A DNA stretch of 64,000 bases from Papaver somniferum (taxonomy: Eukaryota > Streptophyta > Magnoliopsida > Ranunculales > Papaveraceae). Below the pieces are notes generated by a model. The model was not told where the DNA came from, searched no databases, and saw only the letters and a program-made list of their open reading frames with translations. The stretch is taken from assembly GCF_003573695.1 (NCBI RefSeq), contig NC_039367.1:26250442-26314441 (forward strand), given 5' to 3'. Below, piece after piece: positions 49,783 to 59,497 of the stretch. How positions within the stretch are numbered: position 1 is the first letter of the stretch; the number at the start of each line of letters is the position of its first letter. A program made the position numbers and the translations under genes.

Positions 49783-50535
49783 TGGTTCGGCGAAACAGGT
49801 TGAGGTTCGGCTCACATCTATGAGACGAATCTACCATTGATGAACAGTTCGGCTTACTGAATCTGTTTACTGCATGCGCCGAACCTATAATTTCCAATTC
49901 CAACCCTTTTGCTAGACACTAGTTCGGCTTATATTAAAGTTTCATAGTAAGCCGAACAACATCCTGAATAGCCCGGAATAGAATCATTACTAATTCGGCT
50001 TACATATCCAAAATCGTATGTGCCGAACATAATTTTTTAATTTCTGGGTTGAAATATTGTTACTGGTTCGGCACATATGGAGAATATCGTATCAGCCGAA
50101 ACCTCTTATGTTCAAGGTTCGGCACATAATTTGATTATAGTATGAGCCGAACATAAATTTGTAAATTTTTGGGTTAAAATATTGTTCGAGGTTCGGCACA
50201 TATTGAGGATATCGTATAAGCCGAAACCTCTTATGTCCAAGGTTCGGCACATAATATGATTATCTTCTGAGCCGAACATTAATTTGTAAATTTTTGGGTT
50301 AAAATATTGTTCGAGGTTCGGCACATATTGAGGATATCGTACAAGCCGAAACCTCTTATGTCCAAGGTTCGACACATAATATGATTATCTTCTGAGCCGA
50401 ACATGCATTTGTTAATTTTTGGGTTAAAATATTGTTTGTGGTTCGGCACATATTGAGGATATCGTACAAGCCGAAACCTCTAAATGTTTATAGTTCGGCA
50501 CATAATGTGATTATCGAATGCGCCGAACCTTGTTA
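49783..50535. repeat. Hairpin-repeat array in intron 1 of the transposase gene
   Basis: About eleven short inverted repeats, each about 36-40 bp: TTCGGC(T/A)CATA, then a variable loop, then TA(A/C/G)GCCGAA. From 50046 to 50530 they form a higher-order tandem repeat of exactly 125 bp, marked by GGGTTAAAATATTG at 50046, 50171, 50296 and 50421. Each 125-bp unit holds two hairpins, one reading TATTGAGGATATCGTA and one AATATGATTATCTTCTGA in the loop. The array fills most of the intron (49712-50579). Confidence 0.9.
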
Positions 50536-52817
50536 TTATATTCCCTTTCTAGTGTTTAACCTTGTGATATCCTTTGTAGATCGTGCTTGGACCCATGGAA
50601 AATCAACCTGATCCAGTAGACATAATTCACGAGGATACCAAGGATCACTTCCAAAATGATTTGGTATGTAAGAACCTTTTGCTTACCTTAATGTTGTCGG
50701 AATATTCCAAAGTTTTGCTTACTAATTACTTGTTTTGGAATGAACGTAGATATGGAAAACTAAACCAGAAGTTCTGGATTGTCTTGAGGAACACGCGATG
50801 AAGATAAATTGTGTACTAGTTAAAGGACAACAAAGCCGATGGGATCGGTTTGAAATGATTTGTAAGCGTAGTGGAACCGGCGCTAGCAAGGTTAAAAAGG
50901 GTACTGTATACGTTGGGAAGACCGGGAGAAAGAATAGGACGAAGACGAAGAAAAGAAATTTCCCTTTCAAGATCGTTTTCAACCTCAAGAATAAGTCCAT
51001 GAACAAAGAAGATCAATATTGGATAATGAATAAAGATATGGATTGTCGTCATAACCACCCACGTCCCAAAGACCTTCATGGACATGCGAAAGTAGCGCGA
51101 CTCAAACCCGACGAGATGCTAGAAGTGGATAAAATGACACGAGCACGTTTGCCACCTTCTAGGATTCTTAGCAAATTGAAGGCGGACAACAACAATAACA
51201 AGTCGACTATGCAAACTATCTACAATGCAAGACAAAAGATTAGAATACTCAATTTGCAAGGTAGGATGGTGATGCAACAAGTAATGTGGTTAGGGGTGAA
51301 GTAACTACGCTTGCCAAAAGAAGTTGGATGACTTCGGTCAAGTCACACACCTTTTCCTTGCCCACCCGGAATGCGCCCAATTGGCTCTATGCTTCCCACA
51401 AGTTATTATATTGGATTGCACGTACAAGACTAATAAATATGAGATGCCGTTGATGAACATTGTGGGGCATACTTCGACAAAGGCACCGTTCACCGTGGCT
51501 TTTTGTTTCATGAAAAACGAGAAGAAAGAGAGTTATGTTTGGGGGTTAGAACAATTGAAGTTAATCTTCCGGGAGGGTGCTCTTCCTAAAGTGTTCGTTT
51601 CCGATCAAGATTCATCGTTGATGTATGCTATTAAGAAGGTATTTCCGGATGCATTCAATTTTCTTTGTACGTTTCACATATGGTGCAATGTGAGGAAAAA
51701 ATGTCAACCGATAATTCAACCACTTAAGTTGAAAGAATTAGAGAATATTGCTAAGCTACCGTTGGAGACACGAGTAAAGAAAAAGAAGGAATTCTTGAAA
51801 GCATATGAACATAATGAGATGTTGTGGGCTTCTTTCCAAGGCGAATGGGAAGCTTTGATATGGTCAATCACCGAGGATGTCTATGAAGAAAATTTTAAAA
51901 TGCTTATTAAGCATTGGAAGACCGCCTACCCCGATGTCATTACTTACTTGGTCAAAGATGTGTTGGAACCTAATAAAGAAAGGTTCGTGAGTTGTTTCAC
52001 AAATCGGCACAAACACTTCGACAACCAAGCCACAAGTATGGTAGAGTCGGCTCATTATCGGTTGAAGAAGAACCTTTTTGGTGTTGACACTTTTGTCACG
52101 GTTTTTGATGCAATTGATGAATATTTCAAAAGTGATGTTGTGAGAATTAAAACCGCGTTCGAGCATGACCTTATGTTTAGACACAAGAATTATGGTACTA
52201 ATTGGCTACGGGAATTAACTTATAAAGTCTCCCATCTATGCATCGACTTGTTGATGAAAGAAGTGGATTTGATTGAGACATTAGGCGCCACCTTGGAGGA
52301 AGAGTGTTTTGTACAATGAAGACATCTATGGGACTTCCATGCCGCCATGACCTACTTCGGTACAAGGATGGTATCATACCATTTGAGGATATTGATCATT
52401 TTTGGAAACAATTAAGCTTCGATCCTCTCCCAACCGAAGACGATGAGGATGATCTAGAGATATGGGACACGACAAATGGGAAAAAATTGGCGGAGATGTA
52501 TAGGAATATGTCCCGACCTCAAAAGAAATTCCTATGGGACAACATGATGCCGGTCATGTATCCTTTCACCCAAGAAAATATTTTGGAACCGGAGAAGAGT
52601 GACCCGAAAGGTAGGAAGAGTAAGAAAATGAATAATTTTCAAACTAGACAAGCCAACAAGGAACTATTGGCTACTAAAAGGAATCCATCCGGCGTTGAGT
52701 ACCATGATGCAAGGTTTGAAAAGGCAAAGAAAGAAATTGAGAAGTTGATGAAGGAGGAAGAAGTCAAAGTTCCAAAAAAACGAGGTCGCCCGAGTTCAAA
52801 AATCGGAAACAAGTAAC

Positions 52818-53759
52818 AAAGAGGTGAATGATAATGATTGTCCGTCACAAGCTAAGGATAGTAAAGAGGATGTCAAGGGGAAGGCTAAGATGTATCCTTC
52901 ACAAACTAAGATAAAGGAGAAAAGAACCGTACATGAAATTGGTAGGATGAGAGGACCCAAAAGAGATAAGTCCGGTAGGTATATGAGGCCTATCAATTTT
53001 ATATACGATAACTACTTGGAAGATCTATCGCCAATAATTCATGAGCATATTATAGCAATGGACGACGTGCAAGGCGATGGAAATTGTGGTTATTACGTCA
53101 CGGCGGAACAACTTGGTCCTTTTATGGAAGGGAATAATCCGGTGCCCCCTGAAAATGAAGTGAACTATATTCGGCAACGATTGTTACAAACCCTACGTAA
53201 AAACAAAGAATTCTATAAGACAATGATGAGAACAGGTCCAAGAAAAGATGCAGGGGTGGCAGCGGAGTACGTTGCATTCGAACGTCGTTTGCATGGGGAT
53301 TTTATCATTACCGAAGAACATTGGATGTCAATGCCCATTTGTGGGTTTTTAATAGCGGAGACATTCAATTGCGTCGTACATTGTTTCGCATGGACGGGTA
53401 GTAGCTTTACTTACGCGCCTCCAACAAAACCTTACAATGATGGTGTAAAGGATAGAAGACTTGTTCTTGGATTTGTTCAAAATTGTCATTTTATCGGCCT
53501 CAAACTTAGACCCGGTTGCCCATTACCACCCTTGATGAGTGCAGCCTTTTGGCCTAGATTTGAAAATAATTTTGCGATGGATTGGTGTGCAAATTATGCG
53601 ACGGAAATGGATCTTTGGAAATCTTTGCATGTGCAGCCTCCAAGTGGACAAGTAATTACGTTTTCAAGTGATGAGGATGAAGATGTTAAGAATGAGGTCA
53701 GTGAAGATGATGAGAAAGAGGTCAGTGAAGAGGATGAGATTCGTTTAGGATCTCCATAA
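52818..53759 (+). CDS. OTU-type cysteine protease domain segment of the transposase gene
   Basis: An open segment of about 311 codons downstream of the third frame break. It starts with a Lys/Glu-rich linker (QAKDSKEDVKGKAKM). The OTU signature VQGDGNCGYY follows with the catalytic Cys at 53085, and CHFIGL near the end with the catalytic-type His at 53487. The C-terminal part is acidic (SSDEDEDVKN...SEEDEIRL). OTU enzymes cleave ubiquitin chains. The nucleophile and His are both present, so the fold could be active. It is in another frame from the SWIM-containing part, so it is either a fused domain reached through a frame change or a separate downstream product. OTU and SUMO-protease-like domains carried by plant MULEs are known, but their role is unclear. 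Confidence 0.8.
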   Translation, partial: KEVNDNDCPSQAKDSKEDVKGKAKMYPSQTKIKEKRTVHEIGRMRGPKRDKSGRYMRPINFIYDNYLEDLSPIIHEHIIAMDDVQGDGNCGYYVTAEQLGPFMEGNNPVPPENEVNYIRQRLLQTLRKNKEFYKTMMRTGPRKDAGVAAEYVAFERRLHGDFIITEEHWMSMPICGFLIAETFNCVVHCFAWTGSSFTYAPPTKPYNDGVKDRRLVLGFVQNCHFIGLKLRPGCPLPPLMSAAFWPRFENNFAMDWCANYATEMDLWKSLHVQPPSGQVITFSSDEDEDVKNEVSEDDEKEVSEEDEIRLGSP

Positions 53760-53793
53760 AAAATGTTTCATTGATTTATCTTCTTATTTTGTG

Positions 53794-54045
53794 TCAGATT
53801 CGGCTTATAAGAAGAATTCACTGAAAGCCGAACCTGACAACAAAAATATACCAGAGTTTTTTTGTCAGATTCGGCTCATATTATTATTTCACTGCAAGCC
53901 GAACCTGACAACAAAAATATACCAGAGTTTTTTTGTCAGATTCGACTCATATTATTATTTCACTGCAAGCCGAATCTTGAAACTTTAAAAAACCAGAATT
54001 ACTTTGCTAGGTTCGGCTTGTAGTATATTTCTGAAGAAAGCCGAA
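53794..54045. repeat. Hairpin-repeat array between the convergent genes
   Basis: Three tandem units of 71 bp (starts 53794, 53865 and 53936), each beginning TCAGATTCGGCT and closing AAGCCGAA(C/T)CT. A fourth, separate hairpin (GGTTCGGCTTGTAG...AAAGCCGAACC) lies at about 54009-54048. The array lies just past the transposase/OTU stop codon and before the 3' end of the minus-strand SANT-like gene. Confidence 0.9.
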
Positions 54046-54156
54046 CCTTTCATGATTCATGAAAACAAGAATTATCATATCATTCCAAATAGACTTTTCA
54101 AATTCATAGAAATTATGGATTACATCCCTGCTACATAGTAGGCTTGCAATTAATTT

Positions 54157-54558
54157 CTAATATCCTAAACGGGTAATGAGAAACCTTCTAAGAATGTGGT
54201 AGTGATCTTTGTATTTGAAATTCTTTCCCTTACATCGTCGCCATTCCTCTAGAGCTCGAACTTCAATCTCAGAGTTTGTTTCACCTTTGAGTCGATATCG
54301 ACTCACAATCCGAACTAAAGCTATGAAGTCTGAGACTTTTTTCTTAATACTTATAATTCGACAAAACAAGGACGCACTATCCCGGTTGTGAGGATTACCT
54401 GTTTCCGTGCTGAAGGCTTCATGAATTCTAACCAAGTAGTACATACTCATCAGACCATTTACTCGTCGTTCTTCACCCTTCTTTGGATAGTATGCTACAT
54501 AATTAGTGCAAAGAGATAAATCTTCTTCTAGAGTAAACTTAGGAGTTGGGGGTGCCAT
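54157..54558 (-). CDS. SANT/Myb-like DNA-binding protein (GST T3-like / NAM-associated type)
   Basis: An intact 133-residue frame. FTLEEDLSLCTNYVAY matches the start of the Myb/SANT-like proteins widely annotated in plants as 'glutathione S-transferase T3-like' or 'NAM-associated'. Further matching blocks are MYYLVRIHEAFSTETGNPHN, SLFCRIISIKKKVSDFI and ALEEWRRCKGKNFKYKDHYH, in the expected order. Family members bind DNA and are often second genes of DNA transposons. It is transcribed convergently to the transposase and has its own TATA box (54601-54608). The frame is clean, unlike the transposase. No true glutathione transferase domain is present; that name is an annotation artefact. Confidence 0.7.
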   Translation of the reverse strand: MAPPTPKFTLEEDLSLCTNYVAYYPKKGEERRVNGLMSMYYLVRIHEAFSTETGNPHNRDSASLFCRIISIKKKVSDFIALVRIVSRYRLKGETNSEIEVRALEEWRRCKGKNFKYKDHYHILRRFLITRLGY

Positions 54559-54600
54559 TTGTTGAGCATATGTGGTTAAGAATATGAAAAAACATGTAGG

Positions 54601-54608
54601 TATATATA
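54601..54608 (-). promoter_or_regulatory. TATA box of the SANT-like gene
   Basis: The minus strand reads CTATATATACC, 43-50 bp upstream of the ATG at 54558. This would place transcription initiation about 10-20 bp before the start codon, giving a very short leader. Confidence 0.5.
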
Positions 54609-54674
54609 GAATATAGTTTTACAACGGCTACATCTTTCAAAAAAAGAGTCGTTCCTAGATTTTCGTGAAAAAAA

Positions 54675-54965
54675 GTAAAGGTTCGGCTTATAGAAATTTT
54701 AGAACATAAGCCGAACCTATATAAGTAACGGCTATTTTTTTAAAAAAAATGAAAATTTTTACATATTCGGCTCACCATATTGGTGAGATTTAAGCCGAAC
54801 TATGTACTGGATTACACCAATAATGATTTTTAAGGCTCGGCTTATAACTCAAATTATAGAAAAAGCCGAACCTGAAGGACAAATGATTCGGCGCGTAACT
54901 AACATTAGAGGATAAGCCGAACTCTATAAATTCGGCGCATAACCGTTAAGCTATTCATTAAAACA
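54675..54965. repeat. Dispersed TTCGGC...GCCGAA hairpins upstream of the SANT-like gene
   Basis: Four individual inverted repeats of the same family, for example GGTTCGGCTTATAG...CATAAGCCGAACC at 54681-54718 and CTCGGCTTATAA...AAAAGCCGAA at 54836-54870, plus a single arm at about 54931. They are not in tandem here. They lie between the two minus-strand genes. Confidence 0.85.
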
Positions 54966-55109
54966 TGAAATTCAAGGTGTCCATAACCAAACCCAGCACA
55001 ATTAAAAACAAAGTTGAGCACCTAAAATCAAAGGTGTTTGCAACACCATAAAAGTGTACTTAAAACTTAAGAAAAACATTAAAATGAAGTTGGAAACATA
55101 AAAGGACAT

Positions 55110-56328
55110 TTAACCACGACCCCTCTTCTTAGTGGTAGGCTTTTGTCCGGGTTCCTCGGGTCCTTCTCCTTTGTTGATGATTGCATCCCACTTTTTGTAG
55201 AGGTAGTTTTGTTCTTCCACGGTCATTGGTGTTTTGGAATCAATTTTGTCCTTCATTTTTTTCAACATCTCCCTACCCGCGGCATTGGTCCTGACACAAG
55301 TATGAAAGTTATAAGACTAATTCGGCGCAAGTATGAATCATGTCTTGAAATTTTTATTAGCTTACACAGAGAGTGGATCGGCTCATACCACAAAATAATT
55401 ATACGCCGATCCTAAATATTCGGCTCAAAACCTATATTGTCGAGTAAGCCGAACCCTGTATTCGGCTCACAACCGATATTGTCGAATAAGCCGAACCTAT
55501 GATTATGAACTCAAACATGTATTCGGCGCAAAACTAATACTACCATACAAGCCGATCCTAAGCACATGCAAAAATTCTGAAATTCAAACAACATTTATTC
55601 GGCACAAAACTAATACTACCATACAAGCCGATCCTAAGCACATGCAAAATTTCTGAATTTCAAACAACATTTATTCGGCACAAAACTAATACTACCATAC
55701 AAGCCGATCCTAAGCACATGCAAAATTTCTGAATTTCAAACAACATTTATTCGGCACAAAACTAATACTACCATACAAGCCGATCCTAAGCACATGCAAA
55801 ATTTCTGAATTTCAAACAACATTTATTCGGCACAAAACTAATACTACCATACAAGCCGATCCTACGCACATGCAAAATTTCTGAAATTCACAAAACATAT
55901 TCGGCACAAAACTAACACCATCGAATAAGCCGATCCTAAATATAAGTCTCTGTTTTACTAAGTTCGACTCAAAACAGATTTCAGATATACGCCGAGCCGT
56001 TCATATGCACTTTCAGAGTTCAGTTTCAAGAACAGCTCGGCGCACATCTAACATTTGTTTTACGCCGAACCATACCCTGTAACCACCGCAGAACACATGA
56101 TTTTGACGAATTAAATCGACCAAAACAATCAAAAACATCAAATATGAGATGGGTTTGTAGAACTAACCTTATTATTTTCATTTCCGGCGTTGGTTCTTTA
56201 TCAATTTCTTCTTCCGATTGATTTTGTGGTTGATTTTGAGTTTGTTCTTCACTCTCTAAATCTTCTTCTTCATGAATAGGTTGTTCAATCGATCGATTTG
56301 AACGAGATACTGAATTACGACGATCCAT
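55110..56328 (-). CDS. Two-exon gene, 113 residues, basic C-terminus, unknown function
   Basis: Assembled by eye from splice signals. Exon 1 (56328-56168) encodes MDRRNSVSRSNRSIEQPIHE, then a Glu/Gln-rich stretch ending PTPEMKII. The donor is AAG|GTTAGT. Exon 2 (55290-55110) follows the acceptor TTGTGTCAG and encodes TNAAGREMLKKMKDKIDSKT, TVEEQNYLYKKWDAIIN and the basic tail KKRGRG, ending at TAA. The split Arg codon (AG|G) joins cleanly, giving 113 residues. The 877-bp intron holds the hairpin arrays, just as the transposase intron does. No family is recognised. The helical middle and the nuclear-localisation-like tail suggest a small nuclear protein. It is co-oriented with the SANT-like gene and may belong to the same mobile unit. 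Confidence 0.6.
55315..56075. repeat. Hairpin-repeat array in the intron of the 113-residue gene
   Basis: About twelve TTCGGC...GCCGA(A/T) inverted repeats. From 55521 to about 55935 they form a tandem array of exactly 76-bp units (ATTCGG starts at 55521, 55597, 55673, 55749 and 55825; the next, at 55899, is 74 bp on), each carrying CACAAAACTAATACTACCAT as loop and CATGCAAAATTTCTGAATTT as spacer. In this array the right arm has drifted to AAGCCGATCC. Confidence 0.9.
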
Positions 56329-57014
56329 TATATAGTTTCACAAATCGACAATTAAATTTCCGCGATGAAAAAAAGAAAGGGAAGGGTGGAGTTCGGATGT
56401 GGAGAGGAAGAAGAAGAAGGTGAATGAAAATGATTTTAGGTGTAGTTGATTATAGGTTTTGTATTAGGGATAGGGATAGACTAGTAGTAATTTAATGGAT
56501 TTAAGGGCATATAGGTAATTGAACCACCCCATAGGTACCCCTTATAAGGTCATCCAAGTTAGGACTAGTCCTTTGTATGCCTTGAAAGTTTTAGGCATGC
56601 CCAAAATTGGTGTTCATCATAAGACCTCTCTAAATCAGTATACATAAGATTATGTTATGATCCTTGGGACATCCTTGGCCCATGACTAATGTTGAGATCC
56701 TAAAAGAATGCCTTTGGAAGTGTTATGCATAAATTTGAATAACTACAGGTTCCATTCTCACCAGGAAAAAAAGATTCTTCTTCTGACTTTATTATGAACT
56801 TAAGTTTGGTCCATTAAGTCGTGAATTTGTCTTTGAAATTTCCTCGCTTGATGTTTTTTTCTTAAGAGTTAAGCTCATTGTAGATATAATTTTATATGGT
56901 GTCTTATTGTTTGAGAGCTCATAAGGATTTTCTCTTTTTACCGTCTTTTATCTCATAACATGTTAATGGCTTACATGTATGGCTATATGCAGGGTACCCA
57001 TTAGAGATATCTTT
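56329..57014. other. Promoter-side region of the 113-residue gene and unassigned sequence
   Basis: A purine-rich tract (GGAAGAAGAAGAAGGTG, about 56405-56422) lies just upstream of the gene. The right end of the putative mobile unit should lie somewhere here, but no inverted repeat to the left flank near 49260-49400 was convincing. Nothing else was recognised up to the A LTR piece. Confidence 0.35.
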
Positions 57015-57352
57015 TGAAAATACGGGTGGTCTAGCAACCACATCCAACAATTCGTTTGGCAATCTGAGAGGACTTACTCCAATACACTTTCTAGATAATC
57101 AACTAGACAGTCAGACTCAATCTAGAATAAAGTATATCAAAGAGTTTAATATCTCTAACTCTTAATTCAATCCGCAATCAGCAAATAGAAATCTGCGAGC
57201 CTGATTGAATATAAGATGAGTTACTTGAATGGTACCAAAGACCAATGTTCAAGTGTCAATCAATGTAAATCAACAACAAAAGGTTGGATATTCTAATTGA
57301 TTGATCTTAACGCACAACCTGTGATATTTCAATTATATAACAAAATATAATG
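57015..57352 (-). mobile_element. Family A LTR, 3' end piece, interrupted at 57353
   Basis: Inverted A LTR end (plus strand TGAAAATACGGGTGGTC, then CAACCACATCCAAC), collinear with 10784-11095. It is cut off after AAAATATAATG by E-family sequence. The rest of this LTR is not in the window and presumably continues to the right of 64000. Confidence 0.75.
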
Positions 57353-58955
57353 TGTGTTTGTGGGTGAAAACTGTTTCTGCTGATTTTGGGTGTGTGGATG
57401 AGAAACAAATCTAAACCCAAAACAATGTACTGCACGGGAGTACTTTTGATTCGAGAAATCAATCTGCACAATCCTGGCCTAAACCAAGAAATGGTCGTTC
57501 CAGGCTTGCTTCGGTCACAAAGTGAAGGAGAAGGGTTGGTCTTAGGAAGGGAAGCGAAGAAAGTGTTGAGACCAGAATAGTTGATTCCGGAAGTGTGGAT
57601 GTTTCGTGACTTGTATCAGAAAGTTGATCTGGCTAGCTGAATGAAAAGCTATCAGATGATTTCTGGATGTTGTATTGTTCTCCTGACCAAAACTTGTTTT
57701 TTGGTGGAAAATAGGTGAAATCTATTTATACAAGTCGCAACAAAACATACCCTTGTCTCGTGGGAAGTGGAAACGATTGAGTAGTGGAAGAAGGGAGTAA
57801 CGGGTAACACCTAGAATTTATGTTTCCATAATGAAAGATACGTTTACACTATTACTTCATGCCATTACTAACCACCCCGGTTTATGACACTTTTTGTAAC
57901 GGGCATATTGCACGCCGTACGCTGTAAACCGCCAGACCAATACCCTGATGAGTATCCCCCAGTTTGTGACATGTTTTGATATCTCGAGTGTTTTCGTGGA
58001 AAAGTGGCAAGTTAAAAATGAGAGTCTTGCCATAGGTAGATATCATACATGATGCTAGGCTCATTTTGGATAGTCGCCTAAAACTTGTCACGAGCTGCTC
58101 GGTGGCGAATTTTGATGGATGAGATTACATCTCATGAGGAAGAGTGGCCATTTATTATGGCTGCATCTTGTTGTATAAAAAAGTGGTGCCATTGTCATAG
58201 TAGCTCCTGGTGGCGCCATGGAATAACGACATGCTAGTGGCTGTGGCATGGCGTCATGCCAGTGGCCATGGCATTGCGTCATGCTAGTAGCTGTGGCATG
58301 GTGGCATGCCAGTGTTCGTGGCATAGCGACATGCTAGTAGACGTGGCATGGTGGCATGCCAGTGCCCGTGGCATAACAATATGCCAGTATCCATGGCATG
58401 CCAGTGGCCGTGGCATAGCAACATGCTAGTAGCCGTGGCATGGTGGCATGCCAGTGGCAGTAGCATAGCGGCATGCTAGTAGTTGTGGCATGGTGGCATG
58501 CCAGTGGCTGTGGCATAGCGATATCCTAGTAGTTCTGGCATGGAGGCATGCTAGTATCTGTGGCATGGTGGCATTCCAGTGGCCATGGCATAACGACATG
58601 CTAGTAGTTGTGGCATGGTGGCATGCCAATGGCTGTGGCATAGAAGCATGTCAGTGGCATGGATACGTCTGTAGTGTTGTAGCATGTCCATGGTTAAGAT
58701 TTGGCTCTGTGACTAAAGTTAAGGCTTGCCGGCATGGCCAAGGTTAGGGCTTGGCACCATGGCCAAGTCTAGGGTTTGGCACTGTGGCCGAAATTAAGCG
58801 TCGTGGACAAACTGGGATTTGATGTCGTGGCCAAAGGATTTGGCTGCATGGTCGCTCAAAATTTGCCACAAGCCTGTTAGTTTGGTGGCGAACTTGGATG
58901 GCTGAGATTGCATCTCAGGAGGAAAGGTAGTCGTCGATCATGGCTACCTTCAATT
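57353..58955 (-). mobile_element. E-family LTR sequence, minus strand
   Basis: On the minus strand it ends ...CACCCACAAACACA at 57353, the same end as the solo E LTR at 46947. From 57353 to about 58030 it is collinear, inverted, with about 46250-46947, including the block CCCCCAGTTTGTGACATG. Farther in it switches to tandem CATGGCATGCCAGTGG-type repeats and to GTGGCGAA...GATGAGATT blocks (58099 and 58882) that match, inverted, the repeat units at 63167-64000. The LTR start (CCACCATCAACA on the plus strand) is not found. Confidence 0.65.
58205..58665. repeat. GC-rich tandem array, 60-bp period
   Basis: Alternating about 30-bp half-units of the type GTGGCATGGTGGCATGCCAGT and GTGGCATAGCGACATGCTAGT. 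The higher-order period of 60 bp is a multiple of three. This explains the overlapping open frames on both strands (His/Cys/Met-rich translations), which are not genes. Confidence 0.85.
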
Positions 58956-59188
58956 GGCAGTGGCGCTTTTAACTTGTGCTAGCGGTATTGCGGCATGGCT
59001 GGCATGGAATAGCCGTGGAGCGGTGAAGATGGAGCCATGGAGCGTTGGCGTAGTGCTGGCTTGGACGTGGAGCGGTGAAGATGGAGTTATGGAGCGTCGG
59101 TTTGGGACGCGGACTGATGACGCTAGCTTGGCCGTGGCATGTTGGCGCCATGGAGCTTTGCCAGCGCGGGTCCGGATGCTTCTTTCAG

Positions 59189-59196
59189 TATATAAA
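59189..59196 (+). promoter_or_regulatory. Probable TATA box of the PMD gene
   Basis: CAGTATATAAACC lies about 300 bp upstream of the first recognisable PMD coding sequence. It is followed by a leader-like segment and a potential intron donor (TTTCAG|GTATGTAT, near 59350) with an acceptor-like TTCGCTTAG near 59420. The segment just before it contains a 52-bp partial duplication (GTGGAGCGGTGAAGATGGAG at 59015 and 59067). Confidence 0.45.
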
Positions 59197-59497
59197 CCAA
59201 ATAGGAAACCTTCCTCCATTCAAACCCCTAAAAGTGTTGTGCCTATAAAAGGTGATACCCTTCCTCTTAATCTCATAGAATTAATTTTGTTCTCACATCT
59301 TGGAGCTAGCGGCAAAGCAGTGGCAAAACAGCGGGCGAGCTTATTTCAGGTATGTATTCCAGCGTTCCTTCTTTGTTATTCTGTTTTGGTGTAAACCCTA
59401 GCCAAAGTCTTCTTCGCTTAGGAAAACCCATCCCAAGTATGTAGCGATCCTTCTGACCGGTTCAGAAAATGAAGAAGAGGTCCAGTCAGTTCGACCG

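Larger units (their letters stand above)
49490..53759 (+). pseudogene. Mutator-like (MULE) transposase fused to an OTU domain, three exons, three frame breaks
   Basis: Exon 1 (49490-49711) encodes MEDEEGHHSSKKPRK, a TQ-rich stretch and acidic residues. Exon 2 is 50580-50663 and exon 3 starts at 50750; all junctions are GT-AG and in phase 0. Exon 3 opens with a FAR1/MuDR-type DNA-binding region (MICKRSGTG, FPFKIVFNL, HNHPRP). The MULE catalytic core follows: first Asp in LDCTYKTNKY (51414), second Asp in VSDQDSS (51603), FHIWCNV, third acidic residue in MVESAHYRLK (52044). Then come a SWIM zinc finger (CxC at 52305-52312, CRH near 52340), an AT-hook core RGRP (52781) and an OTU domain. The frame shifts +1 at 51299-51305, -1 at about 52310 and +1 at 52811-52817. 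Either it is a young pseudogene or it needs recoding. Full length would be about 1100 residues. Confidence 0.85.

Noticed and set aside
50046..50530. Regularly spaced direct repeats resembling a CRISPR array (also 55521-55935)
   Set aside because: The 'spacers' recur between units, the whole 125- or 76-bp unit is repeated, introns and transposons show that this is plant DNA, and no cas genes are present. These are tandem hairpin repeats.
54157..54558. Calling this gene a glutathione S-transferase
   Set aside because: The database-style name 'GST T3-like' for this SANT/Myb family does not reflect a glutathione-binding fold, and no such motif is present.
58088..58747. His/Cys/Met-rich open frames resembling metal-binding proteins
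   Set aside because: By-products of the 60-bp CATGGCATGCC array, overlapping in multiple frames.
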